Origin: Jackrogersella multiformis
Lineage: Eukaryota > Ascomycota > Sordariomycetes > Xylariales > Hypoxylaceae
DNA: 64,000 nt
Assembly (NCBI GenBank): GCA_902806575.1
Contig: CADCXD010000002.1
Coordinates: 1,426,001-1,490,000 of the forward strand
Direction: 5' to 3'
Positions 10,189 through 19,685 of this stretch are shown piece after piece. The position numbers were made by a program, and so were the translations under genes. Each line of letters opens with the position of its first letter. The stretch's first letter is position 1. The notes under the pieces were generated by a model. It had not been told where the DNA came from and made no database searches. It saw only the letters and a program-made list of their open reading frames with translations.

Positions 10189-10989
10189 CTACCGCAATAT
10201 TAACATGGCGGTAAATATCACAGCCGTCAGTGCTTCCATGCAGAACCCTGGACGCAGAGTTGTGCCTAAACTCTCGATAGGTGCAGGATCGAATGGGCTA
10301 CCGCCGACGAAAGGTGTTGGATCACCATCTCCATCCCCTTGTGTACTATCCGCCGGTGCCGATTGTATCGGCTCGCTCGTGACGCTAGTCTGCGCCGTGC
10401 CTTGTGTTGGCGTAGCAGCGGTAGATGACGGCGATGAAGTGCCGTCGTCACTGGTCCTGGTCCTGGTCGATGGCGGCGGAGTATTTTGATCCGTTGTAGA
10501 CTGTGTTGATGAGTCGCTGGTAGGTGTTATTATCCGCGACGTTGTAGACGAAGCCTTGGTAGAGTCATCCGACGTAACAGTTGGCAACGGGTTTATCGTC
10601 GAGAACCCTCCTTTCGTAGACGAGGGTTGGACAGTCTTCGTTACTGTCGTAGTATCGAACCCAGGACAGAGGGTATCGACCAAACCACCTGATAACACAA
10701 TCCCGAGCAGCGACCGCGCACTAACATTGAGGCCTTCGCAAGCATCGTCTATGAGATCTTGCGTCTGCTGCAATCCCTGTACACAACTCTCTGAGCATTG
10801 CCTTCCATTTGTGAAGTCATTCCTCGTGCAACCCTCTATCTCGGACTGGTAGGCACGGATGCAGGCTTTCGGTATTTGATCAGACGTAATAACCTGGAAC
10901 TGGGACAGGTTGAGCGCCGACGACGTCGAGGCCAGGGTCAACAGTGGCATTAGTAGCCGCCGTCGCGGACGCTGCCGTCGATGCGTCAT
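10189..10989 (-). CDS. Secreted Ser/Thr-rich protein with cysteine domain and GPI-type tail
   Basis: Unidentified 266-residue cell-surface protein, single exon. An Arg-rich start (MTHRRQRPRRRLL) precedes a hydrophobic stretch ending in LASTSSALN; a second ATG at 10950 would give a shorter leader. Residues ~30-110 form a small domain with six cysteines (KACIRAYQSEIEGC, QCSESCVQGL, DDACEGL, TLCPGF), a layout common in fungal GPI-anchored wall proteins. Residues ~115-230 are Ser/Thr/Pro-rich and probably O-glycosylated. The end is hydrophobic (MEALTAVIFTAMLILR), preceded by small residues, as in a GPI-attachment signal. Inferred location: outer plasma membrane or cell wall. Function unknown; no enzymatic motif is seen. 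Confidence 0.65.
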   Translation of the reverse strand: MTHRRQRPRRRLLMPLLTLASTSSALNLSQFQVITSDQIPKACIRAYQSEIEGCTRNDFTNGRQCSESCVQGLQQTQDLIDDACEGLNVSARSLLGIVLSGGLVDTLCPGFDTTTVTKTVQPSSTKGGFSTINPLPTVTSDDSTKASSTTSRIITPTSDSSTQSTTDQNTPPPSTRTRTSDDGTSSPSSTAATPTQGTAQTSVTSEPIQSAPADSTQGDGDGDPTPFVGGSPFDPAPIESLGTTLRPGFCMEALTAVIFTAMLILR

Positions 10990-12108
10990 TCTTATCGAGA
11001 AACTCTTTCGCGAAGGCTCAGTCTCCTAGCACTGGATCGTTATCGAATGATATATCGAATTGACAATATCTCGCTTCAAACGGCGGGATACTTCAGGGCG
11101 CCAGAGAAGGTCGATGAGAACGACTGGTATTCTTGGATAACCCGAGGGTATGCACAATGTCGCCTGACGTCTATGTAGTTGAACAGCTCGAACACAACTT
11201 AATTGAGTATGGTTTGATCGAATGAGTCGACACGCCGAAACGCGAGTTGTGTCAGGAGACTCTAAATGACGGAAAGCGCACGGTTTGGTCCAATGGGAAT
11301 GCTGGGCTCGGTCCGGGAATGGCAGTGCTCAGGTTCAATACGATTCTCGATCGATATTTATATCCTGACTTTTTGTGCTCCTTTTTTTTCTCTTCTGCCT
11401 AAAGAGGAATTCTTGAAGATCGCAAAATCTCGCTAGTGAAATTGGCTGTCTAAGCGTGTCAATGGCAACAGCCGCAAAATTCAAGATCGAGACGGCAGGA
11501 GATGATTAATACGATCCAGGGGGAAGGTCTATTCTTCATATAGAAAACGTCCTGGTGCTCGTCCTTGTAGGCAGTGCGAGTGTAGTACGGCGCGAGATAG
11601 GAATTTGTGAGAGGTGTCAGAGGTGTCAGAGGTTAAGCCGCAGGCCAGGGACAGATGGTGGCGCGTAAAGTGGCCGAAGCAACCGCTTAAAGCCAATTAG
11701 ATTAGATGTAAAGAGGCAAATGTGAAAGGCAGATAGAAAAAGGCGAAAAGAGGCTGATAATAAGCAACTCAGTCGCGCAACGCAGTCAATTCGAAACAGC
11801 AATTAGAAGGAATGTTGAATGTGGAATATAACGAAGCGCAGCTTCTCTATTTTAGGTATGTATCTCTTGAGGGATTCAAGCCATGATGGTTCCAATGATG
11901 GCACTCAGATCCAATCGAATTTTTTAGATATTCCCCAGGTGGACAAATTGAGGTAGTAAAGTAATAAGAGATAGTGAGTGTTGAGAGAAAGTGGATAGTG
12001 GAAACACTTTATGAGAAACATTTATGCTAGGTACACTAGGTAAATAATAAATAAGAATTGTTCCTTCCGAAATAGAGAAGATTCAGGAGTCCATGCGCTT
12101 CCTCTTCG

Positions 12109-12126
12109 TACCTACCTAGGTAGGTA
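12109..12126. repeat. Dispersed palindromic CCTAGGTA-type element
   Basis: Perfect 18-bp inverted repeat TACCTACCTAGGTAGGTA, extended by a further TAGGTA. A member of the family described in the findings; it lies in intergenic DNA. Confidence 0.8.
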
Positions 12127-12716
12127 GGTATCGTGCTTGCCATTTGAGGTTGCCATGTGGGCTCTTTCGGGCCATCAAACCCTTGGCTATTATCAGCTAT
12201 ACTCAGATACCCCCTGGTCTATAACGCTTCCGGGAAACGTAAACGGAGATCAGATATCATCATCAATAGATTGTTTGCGATGTTTGCGATTCTCTCGAGA
12301 TATCGAACTGCACGATCCGATAATTGGCCCCTAGTACCTAATGAAAGACTTAAACAAGATAAACCTTCCAATGAAGAAGGGGGAGTGATGTAACGCGGAG
12401 GAAACGAAACAATTTGGCGTTTGAGGTGCCGACTTGTTAGCCCCTGTCTTGAGTTTAATTGGTTGGACTCTTCTCTTAGTGCTTATCAACTAGGTTTGTA
12501 TGTGCATACTCTCCTAATAAAAGGCAACAGCTGCTGTAGCCAGTGAGAACCTATTGCAGCCATCCAATCATGTATCGTATTACATTTTTACCAAATTTTA
12601 GCGTCCAGACTCCACAGCGGTACCTAGGTACAATTGTCTCCTACATTCATCAACAATTTTTATCCGCACATACAAAAAATGTACATCTAAGAAGGCTTAA
12701 AAACTTCAACAACCAA

Positions 12717-12733
12717 TAGGTACCTAGGTACCT
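12717..12733. repeat. Dispersed palindromic CCTAGGTA-type element
   Basis: TAGGTACCTAGGTACCT: two overlapping palindromes (GGTACC and CCTAGG cores) with an 8-bp period; intergenic. Confidence 0.8.
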
Positions 12734-13187
12734 GTAATTAATGATAATCATGTATTTTGATAGACGATGGTCATATCGATTTGCCGTGTCTCACAAGCCG
12801 TATTGTATTACTCGTATTCTTCTCTTTTCTATTGCATTGTAGTTGAGACATTGACCGATGCAGTCCGCTCTGCCTACACCAATCTTAGCTTCATCTGCAT
12901 CATATGCGTTGACTTCGTTTTTCCTAGACTGCTTATCCCCGTAGAAGGAAAAGGTAAAGACTATCAATGTATGCATTTTTTGAGGCATTTACATTTATAA
13001 AGCCAATAATAAAATCTCATCAGAGATATTTCAGAAATCGCAATCGAGCACAGCTTCTCTCGGTTGCTAATTCAACCCGACCTCAGTCTGATATTTTTCA
13101 CACTACGCCTAGATTAGCGTCATCTGAAGCTATTTATTTCGGCTATTATATATTCCATATTTTGTAAAAGGTACTGTTACTTCGAAC

Positions 13188-14434
13188 ATGGCATCAATAA
13201 ACCGCGACGAGATCAAATTACGTGTCCTTGAAAACCTCAAAGGGACACCCTATGAAGCATCTTCTCTAGATGTGCTTTCAGGGGGCACCGCCAATTTCAT
13301 ATACCGTGCGACCCTACTACAGCCACTTGAGGACGAAACGAAAGAGGTTGCCATTAAACACTCTGAAGATTACGTTGCGATTTCTCCCAGCTTCAAGTTG
13401 ACTCTATCACGCTGTGTATGCAGGATCCAAGAAAAGAGCTCTAATGTGGTATAAGTTTGTGATAGTTAATACTAATTTGGCACAGCGTATCGAAGAAGGG
13501 TGTCTCAAATCACTGTCAGCATTCCCCGTCGTTGGCAAGACGGATGAGAACGATCCCTACAACTTTATCGTTAGAAGCCCTAAGTTCTTCCATTTCGACG
13601 AGGCAAACAACACTCAAGTCCAGGAATATCTACAAAGTGGCATTGATCTAAAGACATATGCGTTAAAAACGTATGTGGGGTCTAACTCGGAGACAACAAA
13701 ACGCCAATGCCTCCAGCTTGGGAAGGCTTTGGGAATCTGGCTCCGAGGTTTCCACTACTGGGCTGCGCAGCAGACAGAATTGCGAAGCATGGTTTCCGGA
13801 AATAAGGAGCTGCAACAGTTGAAGCATACTATCAACTTCTCATGGTTGCTAGATCGAATTAAGCAGTTCCCGTCGATCCTTAGCGACGCTGAAGAGATCT
13901 TCAAGGAGGTAAAGAACATGGCAGCCACAGAGCTGGAAGACGAAAGCCAAATTCAGGTCATTCACGGGGACTTCTGGTCCGGGAAGTAGGTTCCCCGGCT
14001 CTGCGCTCTACTATTTTTGTGCTAATGACACGACTAGCATTCTTTTACCCAATGCCCCAATCCAGGAGGGTGTAGATGTGCCGATATTCGTGATCGACTG
14101 GGAGATGGCGCAACTTGGGAAAGCCAACCTCGATTTAGGGCAGATGATTGCTGAGCTATACGAGTTGAAGCTATACAAGGATATAGCAGGTGGCCTATGG
14201 ATGATCCGAGGACTCGTGGATGGCTACGGCGTAGCGAGCGATGACTTCGCTTTCCGCACGGCAATCCAGGTCGGTGCTCATCTAGTCTGCTTCGGGACAT
14301 TAGTTCCAGGCTGGGGCACACTGGAGCAGGTTGAGAACTGCGCACGCATTGGAAAGGAGATTATAGTCCATGCATGGAGGAAAGATCGCGGCTGGTTTGA
14401 AGAGAGCGATTTGGCCTGTCTGTTTAATAGATAG
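13188..14434 (+). CDS. APH-type phosphotransferase (kinase-like) protein
   Basis: 374-residue protein of the aminoglycoside-phosphotransferase/choline-kinase-like fold. Exons 13188-13415, 13486-13985 and 14038-14434; introns of 70 nt (TACTAA branch site near 13470) and 52 nt. Joining restores two conserved stretches: FKLTLSRC|RIEEGCL and IHGDFWSG|NILL. Motifs: nucleotide-binding-like LSGGTANFIYR (~30-40), the VAIKH lysine (~54), the catalytic HGDFWSGNIL (about 238-247, Brenner-type HGD…N), and the metal-binding IDWEMAQLG (~262-270). All key residues are present, so it is probably active. Fungal members of this clade are usually annotated only as phosphotransferase-family proteins; the substrate (small hydroxylated metabolite, methylthioribose or other) cannot be told. 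Preceded by an AT-rich leader, start context AACATGG. Confidence 0.82.
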
Positions 14435-14913
14435 GGCTGGTTATGCTGACGTTAAGCTTTTCAACGAGCAATGGATGATTAATGGCCACACGAACATAAA
14501 GCCACCAAGTCGAATTAGAACTCATAGCGTTTTCCTAATGATTGATCAAGTCGACTAAGTGCCGAGTAAGATGATCAGTGTAATTACAAACGTAATAAGG
14601 TTATAGAGGTTAGAATCAACTAAGAGGTATATACGTATAAAAAGGTTTCCTAATTATACCTTACGTACCTAGCCTAAGGTAGGGAGGTGCGATATAATAC
14701 GGGGAAATGCCGGCCACGTGATACCCCGAGAAAGAATTCTTCATGAGTCAAGTTTAAGCTACGTAACTATCAATCGATACTTAAATTGTATAACTATAAA
14801 TTTATAATTCGCCTACCTAGGTACCTAGGTATATCAATATCTCAATTTGAAACTGGGACTAAATATCTCTAAGCCAACTATCTTCTTCATATTCGGAACT
14901 TAGAAATATCCTG
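14435..14913. other. Intergenic, tandem-oriented gap with 18-bp palindrome
   Basis: About 480 bp of AT-rich DNA between two plus-strand genes: the 3' region of the APH-type gene and the promoter of NCS2. It contains the perfect 18-bp palindrome at 14814-14831. Confidence 0.5.
14814..14831. repeat. 18-bp palindrome TACCTAGGTACCTAGGTA, copy 1
   Basis: Identical to copies at 29907-29924 and 38675-38692. It lies 83 bp upstream of the NCS2 start codon. Confidence 0.9.
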
Positions 14914-16397
14914 ATGACGACAACGGCAGCACCTCCGGCAGAGGCGCCGGGGGTCCCCCGGCCATGCAACCGGTGCAAAGAGCAAGACGGTACTATAGAC
15001 CTGCGAGGGGCCGAGGTGGTGTGCAAGTACGTATAGTAATAAATTTCACTCTTCAAACTGAATAAATAAATATATAAATAAATACCTTGATTTCCTACCC
15101 ACTCATCTATTTATACCTAACACCACCCACTAACCACGCGAACAGAACTTGCTTCGCATACTACGTCTCCAGCAAAGCCATCAAGCGGCTGGAGGCGCTG
15201 CAGCGGGAGACGGCAGCGCCTCGCAGCAGCAGCAACGGCGGGGGGCCCCGGGGCCAGAGGAAGCCGCAGCGGTACCTCGTCGGGCTGTCATGCGGGCCGT
15301 CATCCACGGCGCTGCTGCACGTGCTGACGGAAAACGTCCGGCAGCAGCGGTCGCGGGGCCGGAAGACCGCGCGCTTCGAATACGTCGCCGTGCACGTCGT
15401 CGACGACACCTCCCCGCCGCCCCGGCCCTCCGCCCCCGCCGCTCCGCCCTCGTCCTCGTCCTCGTCGCCACCATCTCCAGCCGGCCCGGAAGAACCCTAC
15501 CTCGCGGCGTACCGCGCGCGCTTCCCCGACGCGGCCATCGAGCCCGTCGCCCTGAGCTGCGCGCTCGCGCTGCCCTCCGTGGACTGGGCCGCGCTGCCCG
15601 CCGCGGACCCCGAGCTCCGCGCGGCGGCGCGGCGGCTATCCGACATCCTGGCGCGGCTGCCGTCGGCGACCTCGCGCGCCGACGTCCGGCGGCTGCTGGC
15701 GCGGCACCTGCTGGTGGCGGCGGCGGCGCGGCGCGGGTGCGACGCGCTGCTGCTGGGCCACAGCACCACGTCGCTGGCGGAGCTGACGCTGTCCGAGACG
15801 GCGAAGGGCCGGGGCTTCTCGCTGCCGGGGCTGGTGAACGACGGCGCCGTGCCCGTGCCATCCGGCCTCGACTCCGCGGCTCCCCCCGACTCCGCGGCCG
15901 CGAGCCTGCCGGTCTACAGCCCCCTGCGGGAGCTCTTCCGGAAGGAGCTCGTGACCTACCTATCTTACACCTCGCCGCCGCTGACGGGGCTCCCCGCACC
16001 CCCCGACTCCCGGGCGAAGAACGCCGTGGTCTCGCACCGGGACCTGAGCATCGACGACGTGCTGTCGCGGTACTTCGCCGACGTCGAGGCCAGCTACCCG
16101 TCCGTGGTCGCCAACGTGGTGCGCACGACGGGCAAGCTGCTGCGGCGTCCCGACCACGACCACAATCACAACCACAATCAGCACAGCAACGATGACAATA
16201 ATAACAGCAACCCGAGTATTACCACCAGCAGCAGAAGCAGCAGCGAAGAACCCACATGCGGCCTCTGCGGCGCCGCGCTAGACGAGCAAGGCGACGAGCG
16301 CTGGAGAGGCGAGATCGGCTACGCGAGCGCCGCCGCCGGCCTAGGGGAGAAGAAGCCGAGGCTATGTTACGGGTGCGAGAGGTCGGTGCACGGGTAG
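14914..16397 (+). CDS. NCS2: Cytoplasmic tRNA 2-thiolation protein 2 (Ncs2/Ctu2)
   Basis: 454 residues; partner of Ncs6 in thiolating the wobble uridine (U34) of cytosolic tRNAs, using sulfur relayed by Urm1. Exon 1 is 14914-15026, intron 15027-15145 (119 nt, AT-rich, GTACGT…CAG), exon 2 15146-16397. The split zinc site is restored by splicing: PCNRCK in exon 1 and VVCK|TCFAYYV across the junction. Other family features: the degraded PP-loop-like GLSCGPSSTALLHVL (~100), DALLLGHSTTSLAELTLSETAKGRGFSLP, and YSPLRELFRKELVTYL. A C-terminal double CxxC (CGLCG…CYGCE) closes the protein. Oddities: very GC-rich exon 2, a Ser/Pro-rich insert near 145-165, and a His/Asn-rich insert (DHDHNHNHNQ) near 375 that is probably a low-complexity expansion. 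Confidence 0.92.
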
Positions 16398-16992
16398 CGG
16401 TAGGTAGTAGCATACACTAGATACATAGATACATGCATACATGCACTCGATAGAAGATAAAGCCCATGATAGAAGTTTGTAAGCGTAAATGTAATGTAGC
16501 CTTGACGGGTACCCCCCCCCTTCCTTTTTGATTGCATGCCGTTGGAACCTAGCCCCTTACTCCTATGGCGATGCATAGGTGTAGGTAGGTAGATAGGTAG
16601 GTTAGGTGCCTACCTAAAAAACTAACTGTATGACCTCCTGAACCCATGTCTAAACTGGTGGTGCCCTAGTAGTACCGTAAGGCCGTCCAAGTATCTATCT
16701 ATCCGTACTCCTTCTATCGCCAGATGAACTTGCCATAGCTACCAAGGCTCGAATCATCGTCATATAGATATCTATATGTGTATATCCAGAGATCGTGTCC
16801 CTTCCCTCCCTCCTCCCTTTTCTTTTCAAACAGTATATCCCTGCCACGATTCTTAGATCAGCATGATCTAGCACACGAGCCATCAAATCGTCAACAAAGA
16901 GTTCTCATGCTGGTGCTCGCTCCAGACATTTCCACCTCTATATATCCACCATCCCCACACCTCCCTAAACCCCACCAGCGACATCAACGACA
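16398..16992. other. Convergent intergenic region
   Basis: About 600 bp between the convergent NCS2 and carrier genes; 3' untranslated regions. A TAGG-type repeat cluster is at 16577-16617 and a C9 run at about 16512. No gene seen. Confidence 0.5.
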
Positions 16993-18231
16993 TCAAGCCT
17001 TGCCCAGCGTCGAGGCAGGTAATATCCTCCTCTCGATCTTGCGCACCAGCTTGTTCGTCTGCTCCGCCAGGCTCAGGGTGAGGATGGTGTGCGGCAGTAT
17101 GCGCGCCAGGTGGGGCAGGAAGCCCTTGTAGATGGCGAAGAAGCCCTCGGTCCGGATCGTCTTGCCGAGGCAGTCAAACACGCCCTTGTACAGGTTGCCG
17201 TTCTGGTTGTACAGCCGCGACATGATCGTGTCTTGCGGTTGACTTGTCAGCTGGTCTCTCGGGCGAACAAACATGTTAAGTGGGCACCACCTAGGTATCC
17301 AGGGACTTATATAGGGAGGTGAAGTCAAGATATAAGATACGAAAGGAACTTACCGGGCGGGTGCATAAAGCAGCACACGACGAACCCCGACACGGTGCTG
17401 CTGGCCAGGTGTAGGGGCGCGCCCTCCTCCATGCCCAGGTGCCTGACGAGCCTCCTCTTGGCGAAGAAGTACGTGGGCAGCTGCACGGAGCTGCCGAAGC
17501 CGGTGCGGATCATGGCGGCGCCGACGCCGCGGTACAGGCCGCGCAGGCCCTCGGCGCGGTAGATCTGCGACAGGCCGTCGACGGCGTTGCGGTAGTTGTG
17601 CTGGGTGCCGACGGGCAGGAAGGGCGAGAAGCTCTGCAGCCGGGTCTTGACCAGGAAGAAGGGGCTTCCGGCGGCGGCGCCCACGATGCCCGACGTGGCG
17701 CCGCACAGCATGTTGATGCCCAGGTTCTGCTTCGCGCCGTCGCGCAGCAGCAGCGTCGCCAGCCCGTTCCGCATCGGCTCGTAGAACCCCAGCCGGCACC
17801 CGTTGAGCAGCACCTGGTAGACGTACGCGCACCCGATGCCCCGGTAGATGCCGCGGAGCCCCTCGTTCCGCACGATGACGCCGACGCCGTGGAAGGGCCC
17901 GCGGTAGTGGTGCGGTTGGTGGCCCTTGGTTTGGAGTTCGCCTTGGAGCTGCATTCTGTGGTGCGCCGAAAAGGCGTCATGTCAGCTGAGCTCATGATTT
18001 CCCTATCGCAGTAGAAGGTATTGTAGAAATCGTAGAAATCGTGGAGATCCTTTGTGCAAAGCAAACAAGGGCAAAAGGCGTACCGAATCTTGACCGTCTC
18101 AAAGGGATGTGTAGCTGTGACGGCGCCGACGGCAGCTATACCGCCCGCCACGAAGGCCCTGCAGCTCTCATATTAGTTTTTGAAGCCGTAACGGTGGAAT
18201 CCCTGGCATCGTACCCAGCAGTAGTTGACAT
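16993..18231 (-). CDS. OAC1: Mitochondrial carrier of the oxaloacetate/sulfate type (Oac1-like, SLC25A34/35 group)
   Basis: 310-residue inner-membrane transporter. Four exons: 18231-18215 (only 17 nt), 18158-18084, 17955-17354, 17231-16993; introns of 56, 128 and 122 nt. The tiny first exon encodes MSTTAG and is supported by the join to AFVAGGIAAVGAV, the start expected for this family. All three carrier signatures are present: HPFETVKIR (23-31), SPFFLVKTRLQ (~128) and HPPDTIMSRLY (~230). The second glycine-rich halves (EGLRGIYRG, EGLRGLYRG, EGFFAIYKG) are also there. Yeast Oac1 imports oxaloacetate, sulfate and isopropylmalate; exact substrate here is inference. Exon 3 is strongly GC-rich. 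Length matches the usual 300-325. Confidence 0.9.
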
Positions 18232-18593
18232 GGTGTGGTCCCAAGCAATCCGCTCGCTCGCCACTCGATGGTGCTTTGTAGATCGGCCCTCTATAAAATG
18301 CCTACTGCGATCGCTCCCTGGTCTCTAGTGGAAAATCGGTTCGGCGATAATGTCACCGCATGGGTTTACGGGTCTTTCGGTTCGATCTGTGTCTGTGTCT
18401 TTGATTGTCACGAGGGCTCACGGGGGAGGACGAGTAAATATGTAATTTTGAAGAAAGAGTAATGAAGAAAGAGTAAAGAAGATACAATATTATAAGTACA
18501 TTTTGGTTATCTGCTGGTCAACAATGAAGTCCATTGAAACAAAATACCTACTGTAGTCTCGTGTACTGGTGTAAGCCGAAAGACCCTAGGTAG

Positions 18594-18634
18594 GTAACAT
18601 ACCTAGGTAGTGTAGGTACTAGGTACTAGGTAGG
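18594..18634. repeat. Cluster of CCTAGGTA-type elements
   Basis: Contains CCTAGGTAGGTA, TACCTAGGTAG and two adjacent GGTACTA units within 41 bp. Confidence 0.8.
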
Positions 18635-18759
18635 CCCTTGCTTGGATCATCTCCGAACTGATTTTAGTCCGAGCTCGCAGACCTAAATTTCTAATTTCTT
18701 TAACTCTCGTTAATAAGGGCATTCCCGATTAGCCGATCGGCACTGGGCCACCTGCCTTG

Positions 18760-18945
18760 TACATATGTACGTACGGTACGTAATTAAGTAAGCAGCTAAT
18801 GTACATGTACGTAGGACCGATTTAGTGCATCAATACGTACCTATGTACATATGTACCTATGTACCTAACATGTAAGCTTACGCATAACTTGGAAGGCTGT
18901 CTGTCTTACACTACCTACCTACATAGGTAGGTACATGTACGTAGA
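18760..18945. repeat. Patch of nested GTAC/TACGTA/ATGTACAT palindromes
   Basis: Within ~185 bp there are many short self-complementary words: ACATATGT, TACGTAC, GTACGGTACGTA, TGTACATGTACG, GTACATATGTAC and TACATAGGTAGGTACATGTACG. It differs in core sequence from the CCTAGGTA family but merges into it at the right end. Confidence 0.7.
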
Positions 18946-19248
18946 TCAGAGAGGCTATGTTGTCATGTAGCCTTCCTTCCTTTACTTCATACTTCACATC
19001 TCGAACAACTTAGATCCTGCACAAACCCGGCATGTGTCCGGTTCTTGATATTATTATGCTTTCGGCATATACCAGACTCCATATACCGTGACTGATCCCC
19101 GCCTAGCCCGTGAATGCATTCTATACTGTACACACCATCCATGGACACATGCTTCGTAGACTCCATATCCCACCAAAAGAAAAACAAGAAAGATAAAGCC
19201 CACGAAACACGATAAACATGTATGCCGCACTTCTCAGCTCCCGAACGG

Positions 19249-19256
19249 TATAAAAG
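19249..19256 (+). promoter_or_regulatory. TATA box of the small candidate gene
   Basis: TATAAAAG, 67 bp before the ATG at 19323, followed by a CT/CA-rich leader and CATCAATATCAACA immediately before the start codon, typical for a fungal gene start. Confidence 0.55.
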
Positions 19257-19322
19257 TACCAACCCTATCCCGTCAAATTCCTTCTCCCAGCCCAGCAAGT
19301 TCAGTTTACATCAATATCAACA

Positions 19323-19655
19323 ATGGTTCCACCACAGTGGGATTCCGAGCTGCAGCCCCCAGCTCAGCCCTTCCGATCGAGACTAGACATATATGAAATG
19401 TGTAGTTTTCGTCAATGCTGTGTAAAACCCAATTATACCTATACGGTCTGGTAAAAGTTATACACTGTGTAGCCGGTGGCTATCCCGAACGTCGATGGAT
19501 GTGTATTCCCTCTAAGGTCGCGATATATTCGCCATGCTTGAATCTTTTTTCAGCTGTGGACAGAGTACTTCAGCGATATTGAGGCCATCTGTCTCTCACA
19601 AGTTCCCCTCGAGTTGTTGACGCGAATGGGTGTCATCGAATTAGGCAACGCTTAA
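19323..19655 (+). CDS. Candidate small spliced gene, 66 residues, unknown
   Basis: Not a family I recognise. Exon 1 19323-19421 gives MVPPQWDSELQPPAQ… ending …SFRQCC; exon 2 19554-19655 starts LWTEYFSDIEAICL and ends GVIELGNA-stop. The 132-nt intron has donor GTAAAA and a strong acceptor (CTTTTTTCAG). The join is in phase and exon 2 is open from the acceptor to TAA. Without splicing the first frame ends after 43 codons. Support is the TATA box, leader context, acceptor tract and phase. No signal peptide or membrane segment; four cysteines. It ends only 30 bp from the 3' end of the convergent DMA1 gene. The donor is weak, so the exact exon 1 end is uncertain. Confidence 0.35.
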
Positions 19656-19685
19656 ATGGAAACCGGATAACATCAGACAGGCATT

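Larger units (their letters stand above)
10990..13187. other. Intergenic, no supported gene
   Basis: About 2.2 kb, AT-rich. Contains a perfect TACCTACCTAGGTAGGTA palindrome at 12109-12126 and TAGGTACCTAGGTACCT at 12717-12733. Short open frames at 12137-12393 and 12767-13000 overlap in different frames and look random. The right end is the promoter of the APH-type gene. Confidence 0.5.
18232..19322. other. Intergenic, repeat-rich
   Basis: About 1.1 kb between the divergent carrier gene and a candidate small gene. Two repeat patches occur: CCTAGGTA-type at 18594-18634, and a GTAC/TACGTA palindrome-rich patch at about 18760-18945. The right end carries a TATA box. Confidence 0.55.

Noticed and set aside
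17439..18014. 191-codon plus-strand frame opposite the mitochondrial carrier
   Set aside because: Antisense shadow; the minus strand has all three carrier signatures.
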